64,000 bases of DNA from Stigmatella aurantiaca. GTDB taxonomy: Bacteria > Myxococcota > Myxococcia > Myxococcales > Myxococcaceae. Shown here one piece after another: positions 27,215 to 37,300 of the stretch (its first letter is position 1; each line of letters starts with the position of its first letter). Location of the stretch: assembly GCF_900109545.1 (NCBI RefSeq), contig NZ_FOAP01000016.1, positions 142,076-206,075 on the forward strand. Reading direction: 5' to 3'. Below the pieces are notes generated by a model that made no database searches, had not been told where the DNA came from, and worked only from the letters and a program-made list of their open reading frames with translations. The translations under genes were made by a program, and so were the position numbers.

Positions 27215-28993
27215 TCAGGGCGACGCCAAGGAGGCCCTCAAGGCTTCCATCCACCGGCGCGCCCGCTCCCCGGGACTGTCGAGGGCGCCCCAGACCACGG
27301 CGATGTCAGGCTGGAGCCCTTGCTGCTCGTTGGTGCCGTCCCGGCGGTAGCGAATACAGTCCGGCATGTTGACCCGCAGCTTCGAGTGCGTGAGCACCAC
27401 GGGCAGCCCCCCGTTGGTGTATCCGCACCCGCTGCCCAAGGTCCGTTCCCCCAGGAGCCGGGCTCCCGCGCCATCCTTCAACAGCGCGGCGGCCTGCTCC
27501 GCCGCCGACGCCGTCCGCCGGTTGGTCAGCACCACCAACGGCCCTGTGTAAAGCCCCTCCGTGTCATGCCATGCCGCCGTGCCCTGGACGAGCTGGCGCG
27601 AGCCGAGCCCCGAGAGCGCCTCGGGCGGCAGGTCTGGCACCAGCCCGCAGGCAGGTGCTCCCCTGCGGGCCACTCCCGGACACGCCTGCGGGGCCCCCTT
27701 GTGAGTCCAGACCCTCTCCCGGGAGCAGGTCCGCCGGGTCTTCCCGCGCAGGTCCAACACCCGCTGACGGGCCTGGGTGAGGATGCGCCGGTCCTGCGGG
27801 GAGAGTCCTGGCCGGGCCAGGTCGGCATCCAGCTCTGCCTTCATGTCCTCGAACTGCTTCGTCCAGTGCGGGTGCCGGATGAAGCCCAGCCCGGAGCACG
27901 GCATCCCCTTGGGGCCAAAGAGGCGCGTGGCGGGCTCCACCCAATCCGTCCCTCCGCCATTGCCCATCAAGTCCAACACCACCCCCTCCACCTGGGCCGC
28001 TTGGAGCTGTCGCACGCGTGCCGCCAGGTCCGCGAGCAGCCGGGGCGCGATCGCCTCCTCCTCGAAGTCCCACCGGCACTCCCCCTCGCACAGCCCTTCC
28101 TTGCCCTGGCGCCAGGCGTCCCATGCTTCGGCGCAGGCGGCGGGATACGCCTCCGCGCTGAACAGCGGGATGCGCACCACCCCCCACCGCTTTCCCGGGC
28201 CGATGGACAGAAGCCCCGCGGGAAAGGCATTGGACGGTGTTTCGAGCCGCTCGAAGCCTGGGACCGGCTCCCCTTCGTAGGGCGGGCCTGGCGGCCGGGC
28301 CTTGGCCCCCATCGCCGCACAGGCCGCCTCTCCGGTCAGCTCGAATGACAGGGGCACGGCAGGCCCCTTCGACGTGAACCGGGTCGACAGCGGCACGGAC
28401 TCCACCCGGCAAGACAGGGCCTGCCCCGCCTCCGAGCGTCCCTCCACCGTCAGCCCCCCGCGCGGCGCGAAGGGGCCCTGCGTCAGGTACGTGAGCGCCA
28501 TGTTCCGGCGCCAGGTGGCTTCAGGCTCGGGCGCGAGCGGTTCCAGTTCCGCGATCCACTCGGCCACGGGGCGCCCGTTGACGCGCTCCACCCGAGCCCC
28601 CCGCTCCAGCGCGCAGCCACCGGGCAGCGGCGCGGCCAGCACCACCCGGTCTCCGTCCTCCCTGAGGTGGACGTCATAAAAAGGCGACGTGTCGAAGAGG
28701 ACATGCCCCCTCAGCGCCAGTTGCAGGTGGTTGTCCTGGAAGACCGCGATGAACCGCTGAAGCACTGCAAGCGCTTCCACCTCCGAGCCCGCCCGCTTCA
28801 GTGCCTCCTGGGTCGTCTGATCGAGCGCGGGCAGATCCACTCCCCGCGCCGCCGCGTCATCCAGGTTCGCGTACGCCACGGCCATCTGCGCGCGGAGCTG
28901 GCGGTAATCCTCCAGCCAGGGCTTTGGGTCGAACGGAGGTGCCGCCCCCAGCAGAACAGTCAGCGCCACCATCCACAGGAAGATACGGGGCAT
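27215..28993 (-). CDS. Exported S41-type protease-like protein
   Basis: 592 residues. A signal peptide (MPRIFLWMVALTVLLGAAPP) precedes a helical N-terminal part, a PDZ-like segment around 150 (GARVERVNGRPV) and an S41 (tail-specific/C-terminal processing peptidase) core, with VVLDLMGNGGG near 355 and LTNRRTASAAEQAA near 510, where the Ser is the probable nucleophile. It is longer than usual because of a Cys-rich insert (residues 430-490). GGGAGAAGACCC precedes the ATG at 28993. Cell-surface or periplasmic protease, substrate unknown. Confidence 0.8.
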   Translation of the reverse strand: MPRIFLWMVALTVLLGAAPPFDPKPWLEDYRQLRAQMAVAYANLDDAAARGVDLPALDQTTQEALKRAGSEVEALAVLQRFIAVFQDNHLQLALRGHVLFDTSPFYDVHLREDGDRVVLAAPLPGGCALERGARVERVNGRPVAEWIAELEPLAPEPEATWRRNMALTYLTQGPFAPRGGLTVEGRSEAGQALSCRVESVPLSTRFTSKGPAVPLSFELTGEAACAAMGAKARPPGPPYEGEPVPGFERLETPSNAFPAGLLSIGPGKRWGVVRIPLFSAEAYPAACAEAWDAWRQGKEGLCEGECRWDFEEEAIAPRLLADLAARVRQLQAAQVEGVVLDLMGNGGGTDWVEPATRLFGPKGMPCSGLGFIRHPHWTKQFEDMKAELDADLARPGLSPQDRRILTQARQRVLDLRGKTRRTCSRERVWTHKGAPQACPGVARRGAPACGLVPDLPPEALSGLGSRQLVQGTAAWHDTEGLYTGPLVVLTNRRTASAAEQAAALLKDGAGARLLGERTLGSGCGYTNGGLPVVLTHSKLRVNMPDCIRYRRDGTNEQQGLQPDIAVVWGALDSPGERARRWMEALRASLASP

Positions 28994-29076
28994 GGGTCTT
29001 CTCCCAGAATGCGAGCCAGCTTGGCGCCCCTCTCCCACCACGCACGCGATGCCGTGACAAGCCGTGTGAACTGTTC

Positions 29077-29098
29077 TCGATTTACGCGTTTAAATCGA
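29077..29098. promoter_or_regulatory. Perfect inverted repeat, operator candidate
   Basis: TCGATTTA-CGCGTT-TAAATCGA, two perfect 8-bp arms separated by 6 bp, in an AT-rich stretch that contrasts with the rest of the window. It ends 8 bp before a TTGACA hexamer. Such a symmetrical site is typical of a repressor from the LacI or TetR families. Confidence 0.55.
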
Positions 29099-29106
29099 TT
29101 TACCTG

Positions 29107-29136
29107 TTGACACTTCGATTTCGGCGCTCGCAATGT
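29107..29136 (+). promoter_or_regulatory. Probable sigma-70-type promoter for 29191
   Basis: A perfect TTGACA (29107-29112), an 18-bp spacer and a weak CAATGT as -10. The start codon at 29191 is 55 bp downstream. Confidence 0.4.
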
Positions 29137-29190
29137 GGGCCCGTCGCCGATGCCATCGCGGCCATGACACCCATTGCAGGGGATCGCACC

Positions 29191-30795
29191 ATGCCGAAGT
29201 CGAAGCCACTCTCGTCCTGCCTCCGTTCCGCCCGCCAGGCCTGGCCGGCGCTCGCCACCCTCGCCCTGGCCGGGCTCGCTCCGGCGGCCCATGCCGATTC
29301 GGCGGTCTACGGCGGCGGCCCGTTCTATTCCGGCGGCACCGCGGTGATGAACGACCTGCGCAGTTCGGGCTTCACCACCGTCATCCTGTGGAGCTTCCAC
29401 ATCGAGGACAACGGCGACCTCGTCTACAACGACATCCCGGTGGTCAAGAATGGCGCCTACATCGGCGACCCGGCCTGGCCGGCGCGGCTGGCCACGCTCA
29501 AGACCGCGCCCACCTCGGTCAACCGCATCGAAGTGTCGACCGGCGCCTGGAGCGTTCCCGACTTCGAGCGCATGGCCCGGCTGGTCAACGGCACCGCCGC
29601 CGGCTGCGGCAGCACCCTGGTCTGCGGCACCGGCAGCAACAGCATCCTGTACCGCAACTTCCAGGCGCTGAAGGCCGCCACCGGCGCCGATGCGGTCAAC
29701 TTCGATGACGAGAGCGCCTACGACCTCGCCCCGACCACCCAGTTCGGGCAGATGCTGATCGGCCAGGGCTACAAGATCACCTTCGCGCCCTACACCAACC
29801 AGAGCTTCTGGAGGAGCCTCAAGAACAACCTCGGCAGCGCGGTCGACACCATCTACCTGCAGGTCTACGACGGCGGTGCCGGCAACAACCCGGCGAGCTG
29901 GAACACCGCGATGGGCATGACCGTGGACCCGGGCCTGTGGTCCCGCCACGGCTCCGGCTGCGGCAGCGGTGACAGTCCGGCCACGGTGCAGAGCAAGATG
30001 AGCAACTGGAAGTCCTCCGCCGGCATCTCCGGGGGCTTCATGTGGCTGTATGACGATATGCAGGCGTGCTCGGCGCAGGGCACCAGCGCGCAGTACGCGG
30101 CGGCGATCAACACCGCCGTCAGCGGCAACACCCCGCCGGTGGCCAACTTCGGCGTCACCGTGAGCGGACTGACCGCGACCTTCAGCGACGCCTCCAGCGA
30201 CAGCGATGGCAGCATCGCCTCGCGCAGCTGGAACTTCGGCGATGGCACCGGCTCGACCGCGGCCAACCCCAGCCGTGTCTACGCCAGCGCCGGCAGCTAC
30301 ACCGTCAGCCTGACCGTGACCGACAACCGGGGCGCCAGCCATACCAAGACCCAGACCGTCTCGGTCGGCGCTGGCTATGCCAACCTGGCGCTCAACAAGC
30401 CCGCGACGGGCTCCACCGCCTGCAACAGCACCGAGACGCCGGCCAAGGCGGTCAACGGCAGCGTCTCGGGCGGCACCACCGACAAGTTCTGCTCGTTGGC
30501 CTCCCCGGCCTGGCTGCAGGTCGATCTCGGCTCTGCGCAGACGGTCCGCAGCTTCGTGGTCCACCATGCCGGCGCGGGCGGCGAGGCGAGCACCTGGAAC
30601 ACCCGGGCCTTCACCATCCAGACCTCCAGCAACGGCACCACCTGGAGCACCCCGGTGACGGTGACCAACAACACGGCCAACACGTCGACCCACGCCATCA
30701 GCCCCACCTCGGCGCGCTACATCAAGTTCAACGTGACCACCGCGAGCCAGAACGGCGATCCCGCGACGCGTCTCTACGACTTCGAGGTGCGCTGA
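29191..30795 (+). CDS. Secreted PKD/discoidin-domain protein with TIM-barrel-like N-terminus
   Basis: 534 residues. A signal peptide ends near APAAHAD. Residues 50-310 look like a glycoside-hydrolase-type barrel (FTTVILWSFHIEDNGDL, VNFDDESAYD, GGFMWLYDDM), perhaps GH18-like, although the classical DxxDxDxE motif is not clear. A PKD domain (SWNFGDGTGSTAANPSRVY, about 345-420) and an F5/8 type C domain (NLALNKPATGS, WLQVDLGSAQTV, about 425-534) follow. The latter two usually bind carbohydrate. Style and composition are close to those of Xanthomonadales (Lysobacter) secreted proteins, suggesting transfer. It has its own operator-promoter. Substrate unknown. Confidence 0.78.
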   Translation: MPKSKPLSSCLRSARQAWPALATLALAGLAPAAHADSAVYGGGPFYSGGTAVMNDLRSSGFTTVILWSFHIEDNGDLVYNDIPVVKNGAYIGDPAWPARLATLKTAPTSVNRIEVSTGAWSVPDFERMARLVNGTAAGCGSTLVCGTGSNSILYRNFQALKAATGADAVNFDDESAYDLAPTTQFGQMLIGQGYKITFAPYTNQSFWRSLKNNLGSAVDTIYLQVYDGGAGNNPASWNTAMGMTVDPGLWSRHGSGCGSGDSPATVQSKMSNWKSSAGISGGFMWLYDDMQACSAQGTSAQYAAAINTAVSGNTPPVANFGVTVSGLTATFSDASSDSDGSIASRSWNFGDGTGSTAANPSRVYASAGSYTVSLTVTDNRGASHTKTQTVSVGAGYANLALNKPATGSTACNSTETPAKAVNGSVSGGTTDKFCSLASPAWLQVDLGSAQTVRSFVVHHAGAGGEASTWNTRAFTIQTSSNGTTWSTPVTVTNNTANTSTHAISPTSARYIKFNVTTASQNGDPATRLYDFEVR

Positions 30796-30868
30796 CCCCG
30801 CAGGTTGCATTCACGGCGCACCGGGGTGCCCCAGCGAGGCCCGCCGCTTCGCTGGAGCGCCCGGACCG

Positions 30869-32857
30869 CTACGGACCGAACTTCAGGAACAGCAGGTCCG
30901 GCCAGCCGTCCGCCGGTGCGTGGGACACGCCATCCACGATGACCGGATACCTGAACTGGCCTCCCAGCACCGTGCTCCCGTCCGCCGAGACGTCCAGCGC
31001 AGGCGCTTCGATTCGCTGATCCAGCAGGCGGGACCAGCGGTGCGCGCCGGAGGAGGTGAAGCGCGCCACGGCGGAGGTGTTCTGCACCGGATGCCCCAGC
31101 TCGCCGCCCCCCAGGTCCACCGGTCCGTTGGTGTGCACCAGCACGGAGAGGTTGCCAGACGGATCCGAGGCGAGGTCATCGGAGTCCTCGAAGCCGGTGT
31201 CGCCCAGCCCCTTCGCCCAGAGGTCGCCGCCCGCCGGTGACAGCACCCCGAGCATTCCGTCGATGCCGGGCCAGGGCTCCGTCCCATGCTGGCTGGTGAG
31301 GGTGGAACCCGCGAAGCTGAAGGTGCCCTCGAAGCGGCCCGCGAAGGCCACCCCGCCCCCGGGCATGGGCGCGAGCGAGCCCACGTACCCCACCGGACCA
31401 TTGAGCGCGCGGGACCACAGCAGCGTCCCCTCCGGGCTGTAGGCGGCGACAAACGGCGTCCGGCCTTGGGTGGCGCCCAGGCGGCCAGCGCCCGCCTCCC
31501 CACCGGCGAAGATGCGCCCGTCCGCGCCGGTTGCCACGTCCCACCCCCGGGATTCACTGCTGTTGGTGCCCGCGGGAACCGCCAGCGACCACAGGTGCTC
31601 TCCCTCCCAGGAGAACTTCGCGAGGAACATGCCGGACTGGGAAAGGTTCTCCGAGGACCGGAGCACCTCGCCTCCCAGGTTCAACAAGCCGCCGAAGTGG
31701 CCGGTGACGATGAGGCTGCCATTCGCGTCGGTGGCCAGGCCGCGCGCCACGGCCAAAGCGTCGCCCCCGGGCCGGGACGGGATGAAGCCGCGGGCCCACA
31801 CGAAGTTCCCGGTGGGAGAGAACTTGGCGATGAAGAGCGCATAGGTGAATGGCTCGGTCCTGGGCAGCGGGCCTCCGCCGAAGTCAGGCGCGCCCATGTA
31901 GCTGCCCACCACGAGGATGTTGCCCAGCGGGGTGACGGCCAGGGCGTTGGGACGGACCTGGATGTCGGCGCTCCCGGGAACGTAGACGCGCGACCACTGG
32001 TGCGCCCCGTTCTCGCCATACCGCATCAGAGCGAGTGCGTGGTTCGTGGTGAAGGTCTGCCCGCCGAAGTGGGCGCCGCCGTAATAGTTCGCCGCGGCGA
32101 CGAAGCCCCCCTGGGGATGCGAGGCCATGGCACCGAATTGCTGTTCGTTCGCGCCTCCGCGCGCCCACGTCCACGCAAGGTCTCCCCCCGTGCCCTGGCG
32201 CTCGCAATACGTCCAGGCCAGGGTGAGGATGAGCTGCGGCTCGAGGGCGCTCCGCTCGCTGGAGGCGAAGTCCACGCCATTCCCCCCCGTGGGAATCAAC
32301 GCGAAGTTGTAGGTCCCCGCGCCCGTCACCACCGGGCTCACGTCGTACTCGACCCAGGTGTGGCTGCCGACGGCGCCCAGGTCTCCCAGCACGCCGCCCA
32401 CCCGCGCGGGGCGGTTGTTCCACGTCAGGGTGTCCGCGCTCCAGTTCGAGCCGGCGCGGTAGAGCGCGGGTCCGTCGCTGCTCCCATCCATGGCATACAG
32501 CCGGAGCCGCGCCCGCGTGAGCGTGACGTTCTGGAGGATTTCGGGGTCGACGGAGACGCGCAGGTAGGCCTCCATCCGGGGGTTCCCGTCCACGAGCAGC
32601 AGGTCCCCGCCCTCATGCGTCGCGTCCGGCTCCGCCTCGACCCCGTAGGCGTCTTCCGAGACCGTCACGCGGAACTCCATGTCCCGGGTCACCTGCCCGC
32701 AGGACTCCAGCGCGGCCTCCTGCCCCGGCGTGCGCTCCTCTGACGTGGAGCCGGGCGCCACGGCCTCCTCGGCCACGCCGCAGTGAGTCAACACCATCAG
32801 CCCTGCCGTCACCCCCACCACCCTGCCCACGCGCTTCCACATCTTCCACCCTGACAT
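30869..32857 (-). CDS. Lipoprotein with DNRLRE-like domain and SBBP-type repeats
   Basis: 662 residues. Lipobox LTHC (about residues 23-26). Residues 60-215 resemble the DNRLRE domain (AYLRVSVD, LRLYAMDGSSDGPALYRAG, WVEYDVSPVVTGAGTYNFALIP), a beta-sandwich of surface proteins. From 225 on come repeats such as LFIAKFSPTGNFVWARGF and GGLLNLGGEVL, as in the lipoprotein at 19698-21137. AAGGAGTGGGAA precedes the ATG at 32857. Likely surface-exposed. Confidence 0.82.
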   Translation of the reverse strand: MSGWKMWKRVGRVVGVTAGLMVLTHCGVAEEAVAPGSTSEERTPGQEAALESCGQVTRDMEFRVTVSEDAYGVEAEPDATHEGGDLLLVDGNPRMEAYLRVSVDPEILQNVTLTRARLRLYAMDGSSDGPALYRAGSNWSADTLTWNNRPARVGGVLGDLGAVGSHTWVEYDVSPVVTGAGTYNFALIPTGGNGVDFASSERSALEPQLILTLAWTYCERQGTGGDLAWTWARGGANEQQFGAMASHPQGGFVAAANYYGGAHFGGQTFTTNHALALMRYGENGAHQWSRVYVPGSADIQVRPNALAVTPLGNILVVGSYMGAPDFGGGPLPRTEPFTYALFIAKFSPTGNFVWARGFIPSRPGGDALAVARGLATDANGSLIVTGHFGGLLNLGGEVLRSSENLSQSGMFLAKFSWEGEHLWSLAVPAGTNSSESRGWDVATGADGRIFAGGEAGAGRLGATQGRTPFVAAYSPEGTLLWSRALNGPVGYVGSLAPMPGGGVAFAGRFEGTFSFAGSTLTSQHGTEPWPGIDGMLGVLSPAGGDLWAKGLGDTGFEDSDDLASDPSGNLSVLVHTNGPVDLGGGELGHPVQNTSAVARFTSSGAHRWSRLLDQRIEAPALDVSADGSTVLGGQFRYPVIVDGVSHAPADGWPDLLFLKFGP

Positions 32858-33046
32858 TTCCCACTCCTTCACCTTTGTGACTGCACCTGAGGTGCATGCG
32901 TCACCCGCCCATCGTGCCGGCACCGGGCCGGCGTTCCGTGAGAGGTGATGGGCGTCATCTGTTTCAAGAGCCGTACCAGGAAACGGTGAAGTGTCTGGTG
33001 TTGGGGAGGCGGAAGCCCGCGCGCCGGACGCCCATCACACCTGTGC

Positions 33047-33052
33047 TAGAAA
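33047..33052 (+). promoter_or_regulatory. -10-like TAGAAA, probable leaderless start
   Basis: TAGAAA is followed by 6 bp and the GTG start at 33059; no ribosome site lies between. Confidence 0.4.
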
Positions 33053-33058
33053 CGGAAC

Positions 33059-34207
33059 GTGCCTCCGACACCCAAATGGTTCGACGTCTTGAAAAAGGAT
33101 CCCAAAGCCAGTGAGGCAGGGATTCAATGGTTTACCGCCGAGGAGTCCGAGGCGAAGCGCCTCGAGCTCGTCCGTGAATACGGCCCTGCCCGGGGGCAGG
33201 CGCGACAGCACCTACCGGACGAGGCCTTTGCCTCCGCCAAGTCCCTGGTGGAGCGGTTCCTGCCGGTGGGCACGGGCCCCTCGGCCACGGACCGAATGGG
33301 CAACAAGACCCGCTCCTGGCTCTTGGTGGACAAGCAGTCCGCCACCGAGTTGAAGGTCGCCCTGTCTCCGCTTCATCCGCCCTTTTTCTGGCTTTCCGCG
33401 GGACAGACCGCCGCCACGCTCAAGGAATCCCTCGCACCCTACTTCCTCGCCTCGCCGCCCTCGGAGAGCAAGCTGGAGCGCACCGTGAGAGGGTTTCTTG
33501 GCACGGGCGCACGCGATCAGTTGGATCTGATGAAGCTGCATGATCGCTACAAGGCCTCCGCCTTCCTGGATGGAATGGCCTGGGGCAGTGCCTATCCGCG
33601 CGAGCCCCTGATGGACACGCTGCCCAAGGGCGCCGCGGGCCAGGCACAGGCCCAGCGCTACCGCGAACAGGCACGCACGGGCACGCCGACGTTCAGCTTC
33701 CGCTCGCTGTACTCCAAGTCGATCCTCACGGCGGAGGCGCATGTGGGAATCGTGGATGGCGTCAATCTCTTCATCGCCCAGCTGCGCTACCGCCCCGCGA
33801 AGCAAGCCTCCATGCTCCGTGAACTCAACCAGCGGCTCGGCACGCGGTACCCGGAAGATCTCCCTGTGGATCTTGCGGGCGCGCTCGTGGGGCTGCCCTT
33901 CGATACGCCGGACACCCTGCGTGCCGCCCTCGCTCAGCCGCACCAGCCGGCCCAGCTCTCCTTCACGCTCTTGTGCCTGGACCGCCTCACCTCCGATCAG
34001 GCCTCGGCCGAGCAACAGCTTCGGGCATATGCCTCCCATCCCGAGGGGCGCGTGCGTCAACTCGTGGCCCACCTCGCGCTGCAGCGGGGACTCCAAGGAC
34101 TGCTCACCGGGATGGCCAGCGCGGAGCCGCATCCTGAACTCAAGAAGCAGCTCTCGGAAGCCGTGCGGCGCCTCGCTTCCCCAGCAGCCGAGCGCGGCTC
34201 GACCTAG
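33059..34207 (+). CDS. Hypothetical protein, possibly helical-repeat C-terminus
   Basis: 382 residues; no family recognised. No signal peptide or membrane segment is seen. The C-terminal third (EGRVRQLVAHLALQRGLQGLL and LKKQLSEAVRRLAS) has HEAT-like helices; an SLYSKSILTAEAHVGI segment lies near 220. The GTG start is supported by a TAGAAA element 6 bp upstream. It precedes the 1088-residue protein gene with a 189-bp gap, which is too large for certain co-transcription. It could be a chaperone or immunity-like partner of that protein, but nothing shows this directly. Confidence 0.6.
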   Translation: MPPTPKWFDVLKKDPKASEAGIQWFTAEESEAKRLELVREYGPARGQARQHLPDEAFASAKSLVERFLPVGTGPSATDRMGNKTRSWLLVDKQSATELKVALSPLHPPFFWLSAGQTAATLKESLAPYFLASPPSESKLERTVRGFLGTGARDQLDLMKLHDRYKASAFLDGMAWGSAYPREPLMDTLPKGAAGQAQAQRYREQARTGTPTFSFRSLYSKSILTAEAHVGIVDGVNLFIAQLRYRPAKQASMLRELNQRLGTRYPEDLPVDLAGALVGLPFDTPDTLRAALAQPHQPAQLSFTLLCLDRLTSDQASAEQQLRAYASHPEGRVRQLVAHLALQRGLQGLLTGMASAEPHPELKKQLSEAVRRLASPAAERGST

Positions 34208-34396
34208 CGTGTGCCTTTGTAAGCGTGTGTCGCCTTGGACTATCGGTCCGCCAACAGGTGGCCCCCTCTAACCACTCTCCAAGGGCCGGATTGGGGGGAA
34301 CGCGACACAGTTTGTGTAAGCTCTCGCAACCGTTGCCGGGGGAGCGCGGACCATCTCTAGCGGCCCCTTTTGCCCATTTTCCGCCAGGAGAAGCCC

Positions 34397-37300
34397 ATGT
34401 CCCGTCCCGTTGATTCCACCTCCGGTGGAAGCGCCTCCCTCCGTGCCGCGGAGGAGGCTGCGCGCCGGGCCGCGGAGGCCGCCGCGCGCCGGGCCGCGGA
34501 GGCCGCCGCCCAGAAGGCCGCCGCAGAACAAGCCGCCCGGGCACAGAACGCCGCGTCCGCGAAGCCCCAGGGTGCCCCCCCTCCGGCATCCCGGGATGGG
34601 TTCTCCGCCCGCTCCACCGCTGCCAACCAGGTGCGCCTGGATGGCGCTCCCCCCTCGCCGGGTCCAGCCAATGCCGCCAATGCCTCGCCCGTGCCGGAGA
34701 AGGCCAAGGATCTCGGCACGCTCTTCCCCCAGCTGAAGGACAAGCCCAAGGAAGAGCTGGAGAAGCTCCACAAGTCGATGCAGAAGCTGGTGACGGGGGA
34801 CTTCCCAGCGCAGGCCGCCGCCCTGGGCGAACTCTCCAAGCAGTTCCCCGAAGCCAAGAAAGCCCTCCTCGACAAGCTCGGGCTCAAGGATCAGAAGCTC
34901 GTCAAGCTGGCCTCTGACCCCACCGCGCTCAAGTCCCTGGGGACGCTGACCGACCCCAAGGCGACCGTGGCCCAGAAGGCGCAGGCGGCGCTTGAGCTGG
35001 CCAACAGCGCCGGGACGGCGTTCAAGCCCGATGACCTCAAGGGCGTGCTCAAGAACGTGCTCGATGGCCTGCCCGCGGGCGCGAAGCTGGCCGAGGCCAT
35101 CGGCGCCTTCACCGATCCGGCGGCGACGGGCACCGCCAAGGCCAAGGCAACGCTGGAGCTCGCCAAGTCCCTCCAGGAGTTCGCGGGAGAGGCATTTCCC
35201 GGACTCGCCAATGATCTGCGCAAGCTCGATGGCCCCCTGCGCGCCGTCAGCTCGGCCATCACACTGCTGGACCCTTCCTCCTCGGCGAAGGACAAGGCCG
35301 TCGCGGCCGCCCAGCTCGCCACGGAGATCCCCGATCTCAAGGCGGACCTCACCGGCTTCAAGGAGGCGCTCAAGCAGTTCAAAGTGAGGGGCGCCGTCCA
35401 GGCCGTCGACGAAGGGGCGCTGTTGGCCGAGAGCGCCGTGAAGGGGTTGTCCCCGGAGCTGGCCAGTCAGATGTCCCCCGCGCAGCTCACGAAGCTGGAG
35501 GAGCTCGCCAAGAAGACCGGCCCCGATGAACTGGAGGGCGTGCTCAAGGGCATCCGGACTCCCGAGGCCCTGGAAGGCCTCGTGGGCAAGCTGGATGAGC
35601 TGGATGGCGACGCCAGCAAGCGGCTGCTCAAGTCCCTCGGCGGCATGGAGCATGGCGCGCTGGGCAAGGTGCTCTCCGAGCCGGGCATGCTCGATCAGCT
35701 CGGCACGTTGGCCACCAAGCTCGATGACGAGAGCGCCGAGCTCGTCGGCAAGCTCGCCAAGGACATGGACGCCGACGGCCTGAAGATGCTGTTGAAGTTC
35801 ACCGACGGCGTCGACGCGGGGCTGCTCAAGACGGGGCTCAAGGGGCTGGGCCCCCTGCTTGAGGAAGGCGGCGGAAAGCTGGTCGGCAAGGGCCTCCAGC
35901 TGATGGACGGCATGCTCGGCAAGATGGGCGTGGAGATCACGGCCGACGTCGCCGGCAAGGTGTTCAAGAACCTCGCGAAGGCCATCCCGCTCGCGGGAGC
36001 CGTGCCCGGCGTCGTCGACGCGGTGGACTACGCGCAGAAGGCCTCGGAGCTCCACGGCAAGAACAAGGACCTCGGCTTCCTGGCGATGGTGGGCGCGGGC
36101 CTCAACGGCGCGGACGCGGTGGTGGGCACGGTGCTGGACTTCACCGGCGTGGGCGCGGCGGTGGACCTGGGTGTGGGCGCGGGCTTCGCCCTCGCCGAGC
36201 TGGCGCTGGACATCGGCTTCAGCGCGGAGAAGGCGAAGTTCGACAAGGATCCCAAGAACTACCAGGCGCCGGACTGGGTGAAGACCGTCAACCTGGCCGC
36301 CGCCGCCTCCATGGGGCCCTCGGGCATGGCCTCGCTCGCGGCCTATTATGGGCCGGAGGGCGCCGCCGAGCTGATGCAGTGGGGCGTCGAGAAGGGGGCG
36401 AAGGGCGCGGTGGCGCTGGCGAAGTTCGCCGGTGTCGAGTCCGCCAACCTCACCGGCGACGGGCTCCATGCGACCGCGGGCTTCATCCACAAGCTCGCCG
36501 ATGTCGTCCGCAACCCGTCGAAGTACGGGGAGGCGATCGCCACCCAGGCCCGTGACGCGTTCAACGCGGCCCTGGAGAAGGGGGGCGAGATCGCCGCGGA
36601 GGCGAAGAAGGTCCTCGGCTCCGTCATCGACGACGCGAAGAAACTGGGGGAGAAGGGCCTGGAGACCCTGAAGTTCATCGCCCAGAACCCTGGCAAGGCC
36701 GCGGAGATGGCGGTCGATGGCATCCAGGGGATGATCGCCTCCGGCACCGAGCTCTTGAAGAAGGGCGGTGAGGCGCTGCTCAAGAAGGCGGGCGAGACGC
36801 TGGAGGGGCTCCAAAAGGGCTGGGAGAGCCTCCAGGGCGCGGCCCGCGAGAAGGCCGCCCAGCTCATCGAGAGTGCCAAGGCGGGGCTCGAGTCGGTGGT
36901 CAACAAGGCCAAGGAGCTGGGCGAGAAGGGCCTGGAGACGTTGGTCTGGGCAGCCTCGCACCCCGGTGAGGTGGCTGGCATGGCCCAGAAGGTCCTCACG
37001 GACACGCTGGCCCAAGGCGGCGAGCTGGCCAAGAAGGCGTGGGAAGGCATCAAGAGCCTGGGGGCGCAAGGCCTCGAGTTCGCGGAGAGCACCATCAAGG
37101 GGTTGCAGGCCGCGGGTGGCAAGGCGGTGGAGACGCTCAAGTACATCGCGGAGAACCCGGGCGAGGCCGCCACGAAGGTGCGCGACTGGGCCGGCCAGAC
37201 GCTGTCCAACATGGTCCGCGCGGGTGGGCAGATGGCCCAGGATGCCGCCATCGCCATCAAGGACTTCGTCGACCGGCGCGTGGACTGGGCCAAGACCTTC

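Noticed and set aside
28960..30810. Open frame of 616 codons antisense to the PKD/discoidin gene
   Set aside because: Arg/Gly/Val-rich, with no recognisable domain, while the plus strand has clear PKD and F5/8 domains.
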